A stretch of DNA of 64,000 nt from an uncultured Planctomycetaceae bacterium (GTDB taxonomy: Bacteria > Planctomycetota > Planctomycetia > Pirellulales > UBA1268), in assembly GCA_903885565.1 (NCBI GenBank), contig CAISJI010000148.1, positions 1-64,000 on the forward strand, read 5' to 3'. The position numbers were made by a program, and so were the translations under genes. Positions 35,233 to 44,049 of the stretch are shown one piece after another. A model generated the notes under the pieces. The model did not search any database and was not told the DNA's origin. It saw only the letters and a program-made list of their open reading frames with translations. The first letter of the stretch is position 1, and every line of letters starts with the position of its first letter.

Positions 35233-36798
35233 TCAGCGACCAGCCGGCCCGGCCGACGGGATCGACTTGGGGCGGCGCTGGTGCCAGGCGGTCAGATGCT
35301 GGAAACGGTCGGTGGCCCGCAGGAGCAGGCCTTCGCCAAGCGCGGGGGCCTGCAGCTGGAAGCCGATCGGCAGCCCCGATTTCGTGAAGCCACACGGAAA
35401 GGAGATCCCCCCCACGCCGGCCAGATTGGCGGTCACGGTGTAGAGATCGACGAGGTACATCGCCAGCGGATCGTTGGTCTTCTCCCCCAGCTTGAAGGCT
35501 GCGGTCGCAGAGACCGGGCCGCCGATCAGGTCGACCTGCTCAAAGGCGTTGAGGTAGTCCTGCCGGATGAGCCGCCGCACCCGCAGGGCCTTGGCGTAGT
35601 AGGCGTCGTAGTAGCCGGCCGAGAGGGCGTAGGTGCCGAGCATGATCCGACGCTTCACCTCCGGCCCAAAGCCCTCGGCGCGGCTGCGGCAATACATTTC
35701 AACCAGCGGCGATTCAAACGCCCCAGGGGTGTGGGGAGCGGTGCCGTGGCCCTCTTCGTCGCGCCGCGTCGCGCGATGGCCCTCTTCGTCGCGCCGGGTC
35801 GCGCGATGGCCATAGTGAGCTCCGTCGTAGCGGGCCAGATTACTCGAGGCCTCGCAGGGGGCGATGAGGTAGTAGGTGGGCACGCCATACTTGGCGTGTG
35901 GCAGCTGGATGTCGTGGACGGTGGCACCGGCGGCCTTGAAAACGGCAAATGCCTCTTCCACGCCACGGGCCACTTCAGGGTCGAGGCCGGCGGCAAAATG
36001 CTCCGGCACCCGGCCGATTCGCACGCCCGCCAGCGGTTGATCGAGTTGCGTGCTGTAGCGCGGAACTCCCCCGGTCAGCGAAGTGGCATCGCCAGGATCG
36101 TGGCCCGCGATCGTCTCCATGATCAGCGCGCAGTCGGCGGCTGAGCGGGCCATGGGGCCGATCTGATCGAGGCTCGAGGCAAAGGCGACCAGCCCGCGGC
36201 GGCTGACCCGGCCGTAGGTGGGCTTGAGGCCGGTGATGCCGCAGAGTCCGGCCGGCTGCCGGATCGAACCGCCGGTGTCAGATCCGATGGCCACCGGGGC
36301 CATGTCGGCGGCCACGCAGGCAGCCGAACCGCCGCTGGAGCCGCCCGGCGCCCGGGTGACATCCCAGGGGTTGCGCACCGGGCCAAACGCCGAGTTTTCG
36401 TTGGAGCCGCCCATCGCGAACTCATCCATGTTCGTTTTGCCCACGATCACGGCGTCGGCGGCACGCAAGCGGGCCACGACCTCCGCGTCGTAGGGGGGGC
36501 GGAAGTGAGCCAGCATTTTCGACGCGCAGGTGGTCGGCTGGTCAGCGGTACAGATCGCATCTTTCACAGCGACGGGCAGGCCGGCGAGCGGCCCGATGGG
36601 CAGACCCTGGCTGCGCCGCTTGTCGATCCGCTCTGCCGTCGCCAACGCCCCGGCGGCATCCACATGCAGGAAGGCATTGATCGAGCCATTGTGCGCCTCA
36701 ATGCGCTGCAGAAAGGCCAGCGTGCACTGCACGGCGGTGAGGTCGCCCTGACGGACGGCGGTCACGATATCGATTGCTGTCAATTCGGCTGGTTGCAT
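35233..36798 (-). CDS. gatA: Aspartyl/glutamyl-tRNA amidotransferase subunit A with a repeat insertion
   Basis: GatA hydrolyses glutamine to supply ammonia to GatB. The 521 residues from Met 36798 hold the amidase-signature triad: Lys in LPVAVKDAICTADQPTT, and Ser residues in APGGSSGGSAACVAADM and GSDTGGSIRQPAGLCG. The frame continues to 36885 but the extra residues are not conserved. After ARYDGAHYGHR there is an insertion of about 25 residues containing HRATRRDEEG twice, before the normal EGFGPEVKRRIMLGT. This is coded by a 30-base tandem repeat and lies in a loop that is short in other GatA proteins. Confidence 0.95.
   Translation of the reverse strand: MQPAELTAIDIVTAVRQGDLTAVQCTLAFLQRIEAHNGSINAFLHVDAAGALATAERIDKRRSQGLPIGPLAGLPVAVKDAICTADQPTTCASKMLAHFRPPYDAEVVARLRAADAVIVGKTNMDEFAMGGSNENSAFGPVRNPWDVTRAPGGSSGGSAACVAADMAPVAIGSDTGGSIRQPAGLCGITGLKPTYGRVSRRGLVAFASSLDQIGPMARSAADCALIMETIAGHDPGDATSLTGGVPRYSTQLDQPLAGVRIGRVPEHFAAGLDPEVARGVEEAFAVFKAAGATVHDIQLPHAKYGVPTYYLIAPCEASSNLARYDGAHYGHRATRRDEEGHRATRRDEEGHGTAPHTPGAFESPLVEMYCRSRAEGFGPEVKRRIMLGTYALSAGYYDAYYAKALRVRRLIRQDYLNAFEQVDLIGGPVSATAAFKLGEKTNDPLAMYLVDLYTVTANLAGVGGISFPCGFTKSGLPIGFQLQAPALGEGLLLRATDRFQHLTAWHQRRPKSIPSAGPAGR
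35750..35809. repeat. In-frame 30-base tandem repeat in gatA
   Basis: Two adjacent 30-base units (35750-35779, 35780-35809) differ by one base (CGCCGCGTC against CGCCGGGTC). Each adds ten residues, HRATRRDEEG on the coding strand. The period is a multiple of three, so the frame is kept. Confidence 0.95.
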
Positions 36799-36865
36799 GG
36801 AGCCGGCGGGCCTGGGGTGAAGGCGAGCGAAATGTCGGGGAAACAACGCCGCAACGAGGGGCCAA

Positions 36866-37168
36866 TCAGGCCGCGCCCGATTCATTCAACACGGCCGGAA
36901 CCAGAAAACACTCTCCGTCGTGCCGCGGCGCCGATTGCAGCGCCTCAGCCGTCGTGAGCGACGGCAGGGGGATGTCATCGCGAAACACGTTGTGCGTGTC
37001 GAGCGGATGGGCCAGAGGTTCCACGTGAGACGTGTCGAGTTCGGCCAGCAACGAGACAAAGCCCACGATGTTCGACAGTTCTGTCGTCATCGTGTCGAGT
37101 TCTGCTTCGGAGAGCGCCAGTCGAGCCAGCAAACCCACCTTCGCCACATCCTGCCGGGAGATTGTCAT
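36866..37168 (-). CDS. gatC: Aspartyl/glutamyl-tRNA amidotransferase subunit C
   Basis: GatC stabilises the GatA-GatB complex. The 100-residue length is typical. TISRQDVAKVGLLARLALSE, LSNIVGFVSLLAELDTSHVEP and the late segment FRDDIPLPSLTTAEALQSAP, GECFLVPAVL match the family. It starts the gatCAB-bioA cluster and ends 67 bases before the chosen gatA start. Confidence 0.95.
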   Translation of the reverse strand: MTISRQDVAKVGLLARLALSEAELDTMTTELSNIVGFVSLLAELDTSHVEPLAHPLDTHNVFRDDIPLPSLTTAEALQSAPRHDGECFLVPAVLNESGAA

Positions 37169-37222
37169 GGTGGGGAGAAAGTGGGTGGGTCAGAGGCGAC
37201 TGGAGACCGTGAGGGGGGCGGG

Positions 37223-37543
37223 TTACGGGCGGGCACGCGGGCCGGAGGGAACTGTCTCCACGGCGGCCGACTTCGACTTCTCCACCTTCGGCAGGCGGAA
37301 GGGCTGCTGTCGCACGAGTTTCGTGACCGAACCACTCTTGATGCACTGTGTGCAAACGAGCAGCGAGGTGTTGGTGCCGCGACCGACAGTCACCCGCAGC
37401 CGCTGCAGATTGGGCTTGAACTTCCGGCGCGAGATGCCCGTGACCTTGGTACCAACGCCACCGAGATACTTCGCCTTGCCGCGCAGGGTGACGGTGTTTC
37501 CCATCGAAAAACCCTTGCCGCAGACCTGACAGGAACGTGCCAC
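37223..37543 (-). CDS. rpmB: 50S ribosomal protein L28
   Basis: Bacterial L28, 106 residues. CQVCGKGFSMGNTV begins the protein and carries a CxxC pair, with a second CTQC later, so the zinc-binding form is likely. TKVTGISRRKFKPNLQRLRV is the conserved core. The C-terminal 30 residues are a variable basic extension. It precedes gatC on the same strand with a 54-base gap. Confidence 0.94.
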   Translation of the reverse strand: MARSCQVCGKGFSMGNTVTLRGKAKYLGGVGTKVTGISRRKFKPNLQRLRVTVGRGTNTSLLVCTQCIKSGSVTKLVRQQPFRLPKVEKSKSAAVETVPSGPRARP

Positions 37544-37795
37544 TTGTGAATGCTCTTTCGCTCGATGGGGAAAAGGGGCGGACAGTGTACGAAAGCCTCA
37601 CAGAATAGCTGTTCGGCGCATTTCTGCAAGATGAAACCGGCGTTTCCCTCTGCGGCGGCCGTCCGGGCCGCCAGCTATCTGTGGAAAAAGTCATCCCTGA
37701 CCTTTTTCCACGAAGTCGACCGCAGGAAACGCCGAGGGTTTCCTAGGTCGACAGCCGCCGCATCCGCCGGCGGTCGACTGTATCCACGGGCTGGG
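37544..37795. other. Intergenic stretch with KKSS element
   Basis: No gene of its own. It contains the dispersed element at 37673-37750, which includes a perfect 10-base inverted repeat. Confidence 0.5.
37673..37750 (+). repeat. KKSS-type dispersed element with 10-base inverted repeat
   Basis: GTGGAAAAAG (37681-37690) is the exact complement of CTTTTTCCAC (37702-37711). The frame YLWKKSSL matches the 39.9 kb copy (WPWKKSSM), and the second half (GGAAACGCCGAGGGTTTCC, then AGGTCG) matches GAAAAGCCAAGGTTTTCC, GCGGTCG there. GFPRS is coded in both copies. Confidence 0.65.
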
Positions 37796-38644
37796 CTACC
37801 CCGGGCCAGCCAGCAGCGCCAGGACGGCCGGGTGGAGGCAGCCGTTGGTGGCGACGCCGTCTCCCGCGTCGATCCGGGGCTCCCCCTGCCAACTCGAGAA
37901 GGTGCCCCCCGCCTCCTGAATGACCGTTTCGACAGCGGCTGCATCCCAGGGATTCATGAGCGGATCGACCATCAGTTCGGCCCGTCCTGTGGCGACCAGC
38001 AGGTAGCCGTAACCGTCGCCCCAGGTGCGCGACAGTCGGCAGGCGCGTTCGAGTCGGGTGCGGGCCGCCCCCCCTGCTGCGGCATCCTGCCGGCGGGTGA
38101 AGGAGCTGAAATCGCTGGAGCAGAGCAGGCTTTCCCCCAGGCTCGCCACCGGGGAGACTCGGGCGGCCGCAGGCGGGGCGCCGGTGCGCACATGCCAAGC
38201 CCCTCCCCCCGCCACCGCATAGACCATCTCGTCGAGCGCCGGGATCGCGATCACGCCGAGCACTCCCCTCCCCTCGCGGCGGCAGGCCACAAGCGTGGCG
38301 TAGAGCGGCACGCCCCGGATGAACGATTTGGTGCCGTCGATCGGATCGACGATCCATTCATACGCCGAAGTGCCGGCTGTAGCCCCCGATTCCTCCCCCA
38401 GGAAGGCGTCGGTGGGAAAGGCCTCCAGCAGCACGCGACGCAGGATCGCCTCGGCGGCCCGATCGGCCTGCGTGACCGGCGAGTCGTCGGCCTTCTGCTC
38501 CACGGCGAGGCGGGGGTCGTTGAACCAGCGGAGTGTTTCTGCCGCCGCCAAACGCGTCGCTTGCAGGGCGGTTGCCAGCCGTGCTTCGCCCCCTGGATCT
38601 GGGGCGAAAGCGTGCTGCGACAGGTGTGGTTCGGGAGGCTTCAC
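37796..38644 (-). CDS. Inositol-monophosphatase family phosphatase (histidinol-phosphatase-like)
   Basis: GTG 38644 overlaps the lspA stop (GTGA) and gives 282 residues. The family metal sites are present: GEESG, the WIVDPIDGTKSFIRGVPLYAT motif (DPIDGT) and the late PWDAAAVETVIQEAGG. The extended FIRGVP sequence and ALVACRREG context are as in members acting on histidinol phosphate or other small sugar or polyol phosphates, so the substrate is not settled. The open frame extends upstream into lspA, but coupling at the GTG is more economical. Confidence 0.88.
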   Translation of the reverse strand: MKPPEPHLSQHAFAPDPGGEARLATALQATRLAAAETLRWFNDPRLAVEQKADDSPVTQADRAAEAILRRVLLEAFPTDAFLGEESGATAGTSAYEWIVDPIDGTKSFIRGVPLYATLVACRREGRGVLGVIAIPALDEMVYAVAGGGAWHVRTGAPPAAARVSPVASLGESLLCSSDFSSFTRRQDAAAGGAARTRLERACRLSRTWGDGYGYLLVATGRAELMVDPLMNPWDAAAVETVIQEAGGTFSSWQGEPRIDAGDGVATNGCLHPAVLALLAGPG

Positions 38645-39219
38645 TCCGGCTCCCCTCTGGCCGCGGGGCCGGCCGGCGCCTCTCCTTCGGGGCCGGCGTA
38701 GAGCGAAACCAGAAGCAACAGCCCAGCCCCGATCACCAGCCAGGAATCGGCCAGATTGAAGATCGGCCAATCGATGATGCCGTCGAGCTTGAAATGAATC
38801 CAGTCGCGCACCGCCAGCACAGGGGTGCCCAAGCGCTCCAGGGGTGCATGCCACGTCAGCCCGGGCAGTCCGAGCCGATCGTAGAGATTGCCGAGAATGC
38901 CTCCGGTGATCAGGCCCAGGGCCACGAGGAGGCGGAGATCGTTGCGGGCCGCCGGACGGGAGATGATTCCCAGAATGCCAATGATGGCCACGACTGAGAC
39001 GGCCGCGAAGAATTTCCCCATTCCCTGGCCCATGCCAAAGAGGGCCCCTTCATTGAGGTTGGTCTCCAGCGTCAACATTCCGGGCAGGATCACAATGCCC
39101 GGGCGCTCGCCCGGCATGCCGAGTTGGCCGAAGAGCACTGCCTTGCTGACCAGATCAGCAAGCGCCGCGACGGTGGCGAGAACTCCAAAAACGATCCAGC
39201 CACGCAGAGAAAGCGCCAT
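38641..39219 (-). CDS. lspA: Lipoprotein signal peptidase (signal peptidase II)
   Basis: LspA cleaves prolipoproteins before the lipidated Cys. From ATG 39219 the product has 192 residues with four hydrophobic helices. The family motifs are TLETNLNEGALFGMGQG (Asn and Gly region), GGILGNLYDRLGLPG with one catalytic Asp, and WPIFNLADSWLVIGAGLL with the second. The window also contains at least one lipoprotein gene (9089). The downstream phosphatase is coupled by a 4-base overlap. Confidence 0.93.
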   Translation of the reverse strand: MALSLRGWIVFGVLATVAALADLVSKAVLFGQLGMPGERPGIVILPGMLTLETNLNEGALFGMGQGMGKFFAAVSVVAIIGILGIISRPAARNDLRLLVALGLITGGILGNLYDRLGLPGLTWHAPLERLGTPVLAVRDWIHFKLDGIIDWPIFNLADSWLVIGAGLLLLVSLYAGPEGEAPAGPAARGEPE

Positions 39220-39250
39220 GGTGCGAAATCCATTCCGCCACGGAGGGCTT

Positions 39251-39649
39251 TCAGCGCGGCTGGCGGGGCCGGGGGTTGTGGGGCTGTTCCATCTTCTCGG
39301 CGCAGCGGATGCACAACGAGGCAAACGGGATCGCCTCCAGCCGTTTCTTGGAGATCACTCCTTCGCACTCTTCGCAGCAGCCATAGGTCTTGCTGCGGAT
39401 GCGCTCGAGGGCCTCCTCCACCATCTCCAGGGTGCCCTCTTCGTTGGCCATCAGGCTCAGCGTGAATTCCTGTTCGTAAGCGTCGGAGCCGATGTCGGCC
39501 ATATGGATCGGCATGTTGGAAAGGCCGCCGTTGGTCTCGGAACGACTATGCCCGAGGGCCACATTGGCCATGGCGCTGACGTCCCCTCTCAGCCGTGACC
39601 GGATCGATTCCAGTGCCGCCTTGAAGACCTTCATTTCTGCCGCTTTCAT
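39251..39649 (-). CDS. DksA/TraR family zinc-finger protein
   Basis: A 132-residue member of the DksA/TraR group, which bind the RNA polymerase secondary channel. The C-terminal C4 zinc finger is complete: CEEC, 17 residues, CIRC. A coiled coil precedes it (about 40-90), with the D-rich stretch HMADIGSDAYEQEFTLSL, which includes the DxxDxA-type tip seen in DksA. It is shorter than E. coli DksA at the N-terminus. It sits 31 bases upstream of lspA on the same strand. Confidence 0.88.
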   Translation of the reverse strand: MKAAEMKVFKAALESIRSRLRGDVSAMANVALGHSRSETNGGLSNMPIHMADIGSDAYEQEFTLSLMANEEGTLEMVEEALERIRSKTYGCCEECEGVISKKRLEAIPFASLCIRCAEKMEQPHNPRPRQPR

Positions 39650-40204
39650 CCGACCTCCCGCCTTTCACGAGTCTCTTTACCCAACCCACCGCTGTCCGGC
39701 CCCAGCCACATGTGATGGCGGGGTGTGCAGCGGTTCCGTGGCCTCCGTCGGCCGCCAGCCTGCCTCCAACACATCTGCCCCCCATTCTGGCCGAATGGGA
39801 ACGAGCGATCCTGCTGTCGGCAGACCAATGAGGCTACCGTACGTTTTTTGGGCTGTCAAACTGGCAGGCCGTGATAGAGTGAGGGGCCGGCGGGCGATCT
39901 GCAGAAACCACTGTTCTGCCCCCCCAACTGGCCGTGGAAAAAGTCCTCCATGCACCTCTGGATTGAAAACAGTCCACTCGGTCGCCCGGTGAAAAGCCAA
40001 GGTTTTCCGCGGTCGCCGGAGATCGCATCCAGCGATGCTGCGTCTATGCCACAGCCTGCCGGCGGACGGAAAATGTGGTTCAATCGTTGTTGGTTGCCCT
40101 GCTTGCCGGGCGACGGACGATGACCTACCTTTGGGAAAATGAATCGACCCCTTCAGCGGCAGCCAGATTTCTGCCGACATTGAAGTGGATTGAAGGAGTC
40201 TGAC
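39650..40204. other. Gene-free divergent region with the best-preserved KKSS element
   Basis: No established gene. A 57-codon plus-strand frame (39950-40123) begins in the dispersed element with MHLWIENSPLGRP; it lacks a clear Shine-Dalgarno but its amino-acid sequence is shared with the copy at 23.9 kb, so it may be real. Confidence 0.45.
39926..40016 (+). repeat. KKSS-type dispersed element
   Basis: It begins AACTGGCCGTGGAAAAAGTC and ends GAAAAGCCAAGGTTTTCC, CGCGGTCG. It shares 21 identical bases with the minus strand at 23953-23933 and general similarity over 85 bases. The frame reads PNWPWKKSSMHL and KSQGFPRS. Confidence 0.75.
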
Positions 40205-41614
40205 TTGGCCGTCGTCGCTCGCACCGATCTCGCTTTCCAGCAGTGCATCTCGCCTGCCTGTGGGGCGACGTTTTCTGTGGACGAGGTCCACACCAGTTGC
40301 CCGGTCTGCGGCAACCTGCTCGATGTGGAATACGACTGGGATCGCCTGCGCCCGCCGACATCGTTTGAGGTGTTTGAGCGGAAGTGGATGCGGCGGAGCG
40401 ATCCGCTGGCCTACAGCGGCGTGTGGCGGTTCCACGAACTCTTCCCCTTCGCGCCCCGGGAATCGGTCGTCACCATCGGTGAGGGGCAAACGCTCCTCTC
40501 GGTATCGGATGGCGTGGGGGCGTTTGTGGGCATGCGGCCCGGCCGCCTCCATTTGCAGTACGAGGGCCTCAATCCCTCCGGATCCTTTAAAGACAACGGG
40601 ATGTCGGCGGCCTTCACCCACGCCCGCATGATCGGAGCCCGCCGGGCCGCCTGTGCCTCAACCGGCAACACCAGCGCATCGCTGGCGGTCTACTGCGCTG
40701 TCACCCGCCTGATGCGCGGCATCATCTTCATTGGGACCGGCAAGATCTCCTATGGCAAGCTCTCGCAGGCGCTCGATTACGGCGCGCTGACGATCCAGAT
40801 CGCCGGCGACTTCGATGACGCCATGGCCCGCGTCAAGGAAGTCTCCGGGAAGCTGGGCATCTACCTCGTCAACAGCGTCAATCCCTTCCGGCTGGAGGGG
40901 CAGAAGTCGATTATGTTCCGGGTGTTGGAATCGCTCGGCTGGGAGGTTCCCGACTGGATCGTCGTCCCCGGCGGTAACCTCGGCAATTCCAGCGCCTTCG
41001 GCAAAGCCTTTGCAGAGCTGCGGAAAATCGGCCTGATCGATCGCGTGCCGCGTCTGGCGGTGATCAACGCAGCGGGAGCCAATACGCTCTACGAGCTCTA
41101 TCACAAGCGGGGGCTGCGGTGGGAAGGTGGCCGGGCCGATCTCGCCCCCGCCTGCCACTACTACGATGAACTCGACCGCGACAGGAAGCGGGCCGACACC
41201 ATTGCCAGCGCCATCGAGATCAACCGGCCGGTCAATCTCAATAAATGCCTCCGCGCCCTGGAAGTGTGCGACGGCGTGGTGCGGGAGGTTTCGGAACAGG
41301 AAATCCTCGATGCCAAGGCCCAGGTGGGGGCTGGTGGGCTGGGCTGCGAGCCGGCCAGCGCCGCCAGCGTGGCTGGGGCGAAGCAATTGGTGGCCGAGGG
41401 GGTGATCGGCCGCGACGAGCGCGTCGTCTGCATCCTCACCGGCCATCAGCTCAAGGATCCAACCGCCACCGTGGCCTACCACACCACCGATCAATCGGTC
41501 TTCAACGAGGTGCTCGGCAGCCGCGGGGTGAGCCGGGCCAGTTTTGCCAACCGATCGGTCAGCGTCGGCAACAGGCTCGATGAGATCGTGCAGGCGATCG
41601 ATCTCTACAGCTAA
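40205..41614 (+). CDS. thrC: Threonine synthase with N-terminal zinc ribbon
   Basis: ThrC converts O-phosphohomoserine to threonine with PLP. TTG 40205 is chosen because AAGGAG lies 6 bases upstream, giving 469 residues. The N-terminus has a rubredoxin-like zinc ribbon ([18 protein letters not shown]) found in long threonine synthases. The PLP Lys is in [15 protein letters not shown], and the phosphate-binding loop in [17 protein letters not shown]. The substrate-specific assignment rests on the ThrC-like C-terminal half (LTGHQLKDP). It precedes dapB by 102 bases, so two aspartate-family genes are adjacent. Confidence 0.93.
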   Translation: MAVVARTDLAFQQCISPACGATFSVDEVHTSCPVCGNLLDVEYDWDRLRPPTSFEVFERKWMRRSDPLAYSGVWRFHELFPFAPRESVVTIGEGQTLLSVSDGVGAFVGMRPGRLHLQYEGLNPSGSFKDNGMSAAFTHARMIGARRAACASTGNTSASLAVYCAVTRLMRGIIFIGTGKISYGKLSQALDYGALTIQIAGDFDDAMARVKEVSGKLGIYLVNSVNPFRLEGQKSIMFRVLESLGWEVPDWIVVPGGNLGNSSAFGKAFAELRKIGLIDRVPRLAVINAAGANTLYELYHKRGLRWEGGRADLAPACHYYDELDRDRKRADTIASAIEINRPVNLNKCLRALEVCDGVVREVSEQEILDAKAQVGAGGLGCEPASAASVAGAKQLVAEGVIGRDERVVCILTGHQLKDPTATVAYHTTDQSVFNEVLGSRGVSRASFANRSVSVGNRLDEIVQAIDLYS

Positions 41615-41716
41615 AGTGCGACTGCCGTGGAGCGCGGCTGCGGGGCGGTGAAGATTCTGTCCGCCCAGTGTTGATCGTCCCCGCAGCGATCGGTCTCCCC
41701 AGGAGTTTCTGATTCC

Positions 41717-42538
41717 ATGACAGCTTCTCTTCGGCCCGGATCTCCTCTGCGTTTGGTGGTCCACGGCGCCGCTGGCCGCATGGGGCAGCGGGTTATCGCC
41801 TGTGCCGCCAGCGACACCACCCCTTGGCAACTCGTGGCCGCGATTGAGCGATCGGGACATCCACGCCTGGGTGCCGATGCCGGTGCGCTCGCCGGCCTCG
41901 CGCCGGCCGGCGTGGCAGTGGGGGATGCGTGGCAGTGCCCGGCCGATGTGGCGATCGATTTTTCTCTGCCGGAGGCGGTGGCGGGGTTTGCGGCGGCCTG
42001 TGCCAACTCCCGCCTGCCGTTGGTGGTTGCCACGACCGGTCTGGGGCCACGCGAGATTCTTGCGCTGGAAGCGGCAGCCAAGACGATTCCTGTGCTGCAG
42101 TCACCCAGCATGAGTCTGGCGGTGAATGTGGCGATGGATCTGGTGGCCCGTGCCGGCACGCTCCTGGGGCGCAGTGGTGTGCGGAGTGACGTGGAGATCG
42201 TGGAATGCCACCATCGTCACAAGGAGGATTCTCCCAGTGGCACCGCGCTGAAATTCGGCAGCATCGTGCGCGAGGTGTTGGGGCAGACTCGGGAGGTGCA
42301 TGGCCGGGAAGGACGCCCCGGGGCACGGCCGGCCGACGAGATCGGCTACCACGCTCTCCGTGCCGGCGACAACCCGGGCGAGCACACAATCCTGTTCGGC
42401 ATGGATGGGGAATCGCTCTCCATCAACGTGCGGGCCACCAACCGCGATTGCTATGCGCGTGGGGCGCTGGCTGCTGCGGCATTTCTGGTGGGCCAGCCCG
42501 CCGGGCTCTACTCGATGCGCGATGTTTTGGGATTGTGA
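41717..42538 (+). CDS. dapB: 4-hydroxy-tetrahydrodipicolinate reductase
   Basis: DapB reduces the DapA product on the path to diaminopimelate and lysine. The 273-residue protein has the NAD(P)-binding VVHGAAGRMGQRVIACA, the mid motif VATTGLGPREI and the catalytic/substrate motif ECHHRHKEDSPSGTALKF. The family tail EHTILFGMDGESLSINVRA and RGALAAAAFLVGQPAGLYSM is complete. A functional DapB implies meso-diaminopimelate for peptidoglycan or lysine. The 3' end overlaps the convergent MFS gene by 31 bases. Confidence 0.96.
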   Translation: MTASLRPGSPLRLVVHGAAGRMGQRVIACAASDTTPWQLVAAIERSGHPRLGADAGALAGLAPAGVAVGDAWQCPADVAIDFSLPEAVAGFAAACANSRLPLVVATTGLGPREILALEAAAKTIPVLQSPSMSLAVNVAMDLVARAGTLLGRSGVRSDVEIVECHHRHKEDSPSGTALKFGSIVREVLGQTREVHGREGRPGARPADEIGYHALRAGDNPGEHTILFGMDGESLSINVRATNRDCYARGALAAAAFLVGQPAGLYSMRDVLGL

Positions 42539-43830
42539 GCGGCGCCCGCCCGCGCCACCAGCCACCAGCCGGCCACCAGCGGCACGAGAATCGCCACCAG
42601 CCCCAGTCGCGGCAGGCCAGAGATGGCGTACGCTGCCCCAAACAGAAGACTGCTCACGCAGCCGGCGAGCTTGGAGCCGACCTGCAGCAGGCCAAACACG
42701 CTGCCGGAATTGCCCGGCGGAGTGAGCACCGCCACGCTCGCCCGCAGCACGCTTTGCACGCCTCCCAGCACCAGTGCCAACAGCACCGCCAGAGCGGTGA
42801 GGTGGGCCTCGGTGCGCACCGCCAAGGCCAGCAGCAGCACTGCCGTCCATCCGGCCAGGCAGAGGGTGAGTGCCGCCGTCCGCCCCACCCGCTGCGAGAT
42901 CCAGCCCACGGCCAGAGCTCCCGGCAGGGCCACCATCTGCACCAGCAACACCAGCCGCACTAAAGCGGCGGCGTCGAGGTGAAATTCTTCCAGTGCCACG
43001 CTCGAAAATTGGCTGATCGCCGTCTGCACGGCGCCCAGAATCACCATCGATCCCAGCAGCACTGAGCCGAGTCGGCGCGATTCAAGCGCCGGTCCAGGAA
43101 CCAGCAGGCTGCGCGCCAGCGAGGCCAGCGACTGGGTCGTCGGGGCCGCGGTGGCAGCCGGCTGGGGCGTGTCGCTGCGGCGGCAGATGGCTGGCAGCGA
43201 GAAGGCCAGCCACCAGATGCCGACAAAGGCGCAGGAGGCCTGCAGGGCGCCGGGGGTTGAGAGCCCGAGGCGCTCGCGGGCGGCCACGATGCTGGTGGCT
43301 GCCAGCAGCGCCAGGGCCCCGCCGGCATAGCCGGCGGCAAACCCCGTCGCCGAGAGCCGGTCGGGATCGCGCCCCTGCGCCACCTCTGGCAGCAGGCTGC
43401 CGGTGAAGATCGCCGACAGATCGAATCCCACCATCGCCGCCACCACCAGCAGTGCCACCGCCAGTTGGGACGTGGGAGGAATCACTCCCAGCAGAACGCA
43501 GGCCCCGCTGCCGAGCAGGACACTCATCAGGAGCGACGTCCGCAGCGACCGGTGGCGATCGGCCCAGGCCGCCCAGAGGGGCGCCACGAGGGCGGTGACG
43601 AGCATCGCGAAGGCGAGTGTCCAAGCCCATATGACCCCGCCCGGCAGGCCCAAGGGATTGGTTGCGAAGACGACCCGCTCGAAATAGGCGACCAGCAGCG
43701 TGATCGAGAGCGTGGAGAAGGCACTGCCAGCCCAGTCGAGCAGCACCCAGGCGACCACGCCCTGCCAGGGAGAGCGAGTCGCTGCCGGCGTGGCTGTGAC
43801 TGCCGGCGGCATATTCGGTTTGGATGTCAT
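42508..43830 (-). CDS. MFS transporter, UMF1/Atg22-like
   Basis: From ATG 43830 (MTSKPNMPP) the protein has 440 residues with about 12 membrane helices. The opening WQGVVAWVLLDWAGSAFSTLSITLLVAYF is the hallmark of the UMF1 (Atg22-like, PF11700 type) branch of the major facilitator family. GPLLPEVAQ-type and WAAWADRHRSLRTSLL loops are also MFS-like. The substrate is unknown. Upstream in-frame Met codons exist to 44280, but that extension overlaps the divergent neighbour and is not hydrophobic. Confidence 0.85.
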   Translation of the reverse strand: MTSKPNMPPAVTATPAATRSPWQGVVAWVLLDWAGSAFSTLSITLLVAYFERVVFATNPLGLPGGVIWAWTLAFAMLVTALVAPLWAAWADRHRSLRTSLLMSVLLGSGACVLLGVIPPTSQLAVALLVVAAMVGFDLSAIFTGSLLPEVAQGRDPDRLSATGFAAGYAGGALALLAATSIVAARERLGLSTPGALQASCAFVGIWWLAFSLPAICRRSDTPQPAATAAPTTQSLASLARSLLVPGPALESRRLGSVLLGSMVILGAVQTAISQFSSVALEEFHLDAAALVRLVLLVQMVALPGALAVGWISQRVGRTAALTLCLAGWTAVLLLALAVRTEAHLTALAVLLALVLGGVQSVLRASVAVLTPPGNSGSVFGLLQVGSKLAGCVSSLLFGAAYAISGLPRLGLVAILVPLVAGWWLVARAGAAHNPKTSRIE

Positions 43831-44049
43831 ATCTGGAATTGCCTGCTGACTGGCTCCGCCAGACGCCTCTATCGGGAGTGTCTCGCGGAGAGAAACGCTC
43901 CCACCCGACCGAGTGCCCAGCCGATACCATATCAGCATCAGCAACAGCCTGCGGAGCAGGCGGCGAACCATGGCCGCGGGATTCCCACCTCCGGATGTGG
44001 AACGCAAAAGCAGCGAATCGGTTGGAAGTGATGGCGGGAGGAGTTGATC

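Noticed and set aside
37550-38701. A 383-codon plus-strand open frame containing WKKSS
   Set aside because: Beyond the repeat element it is the complement of the phosphatase and lspA genes. Only the element itself is retained as a feature.
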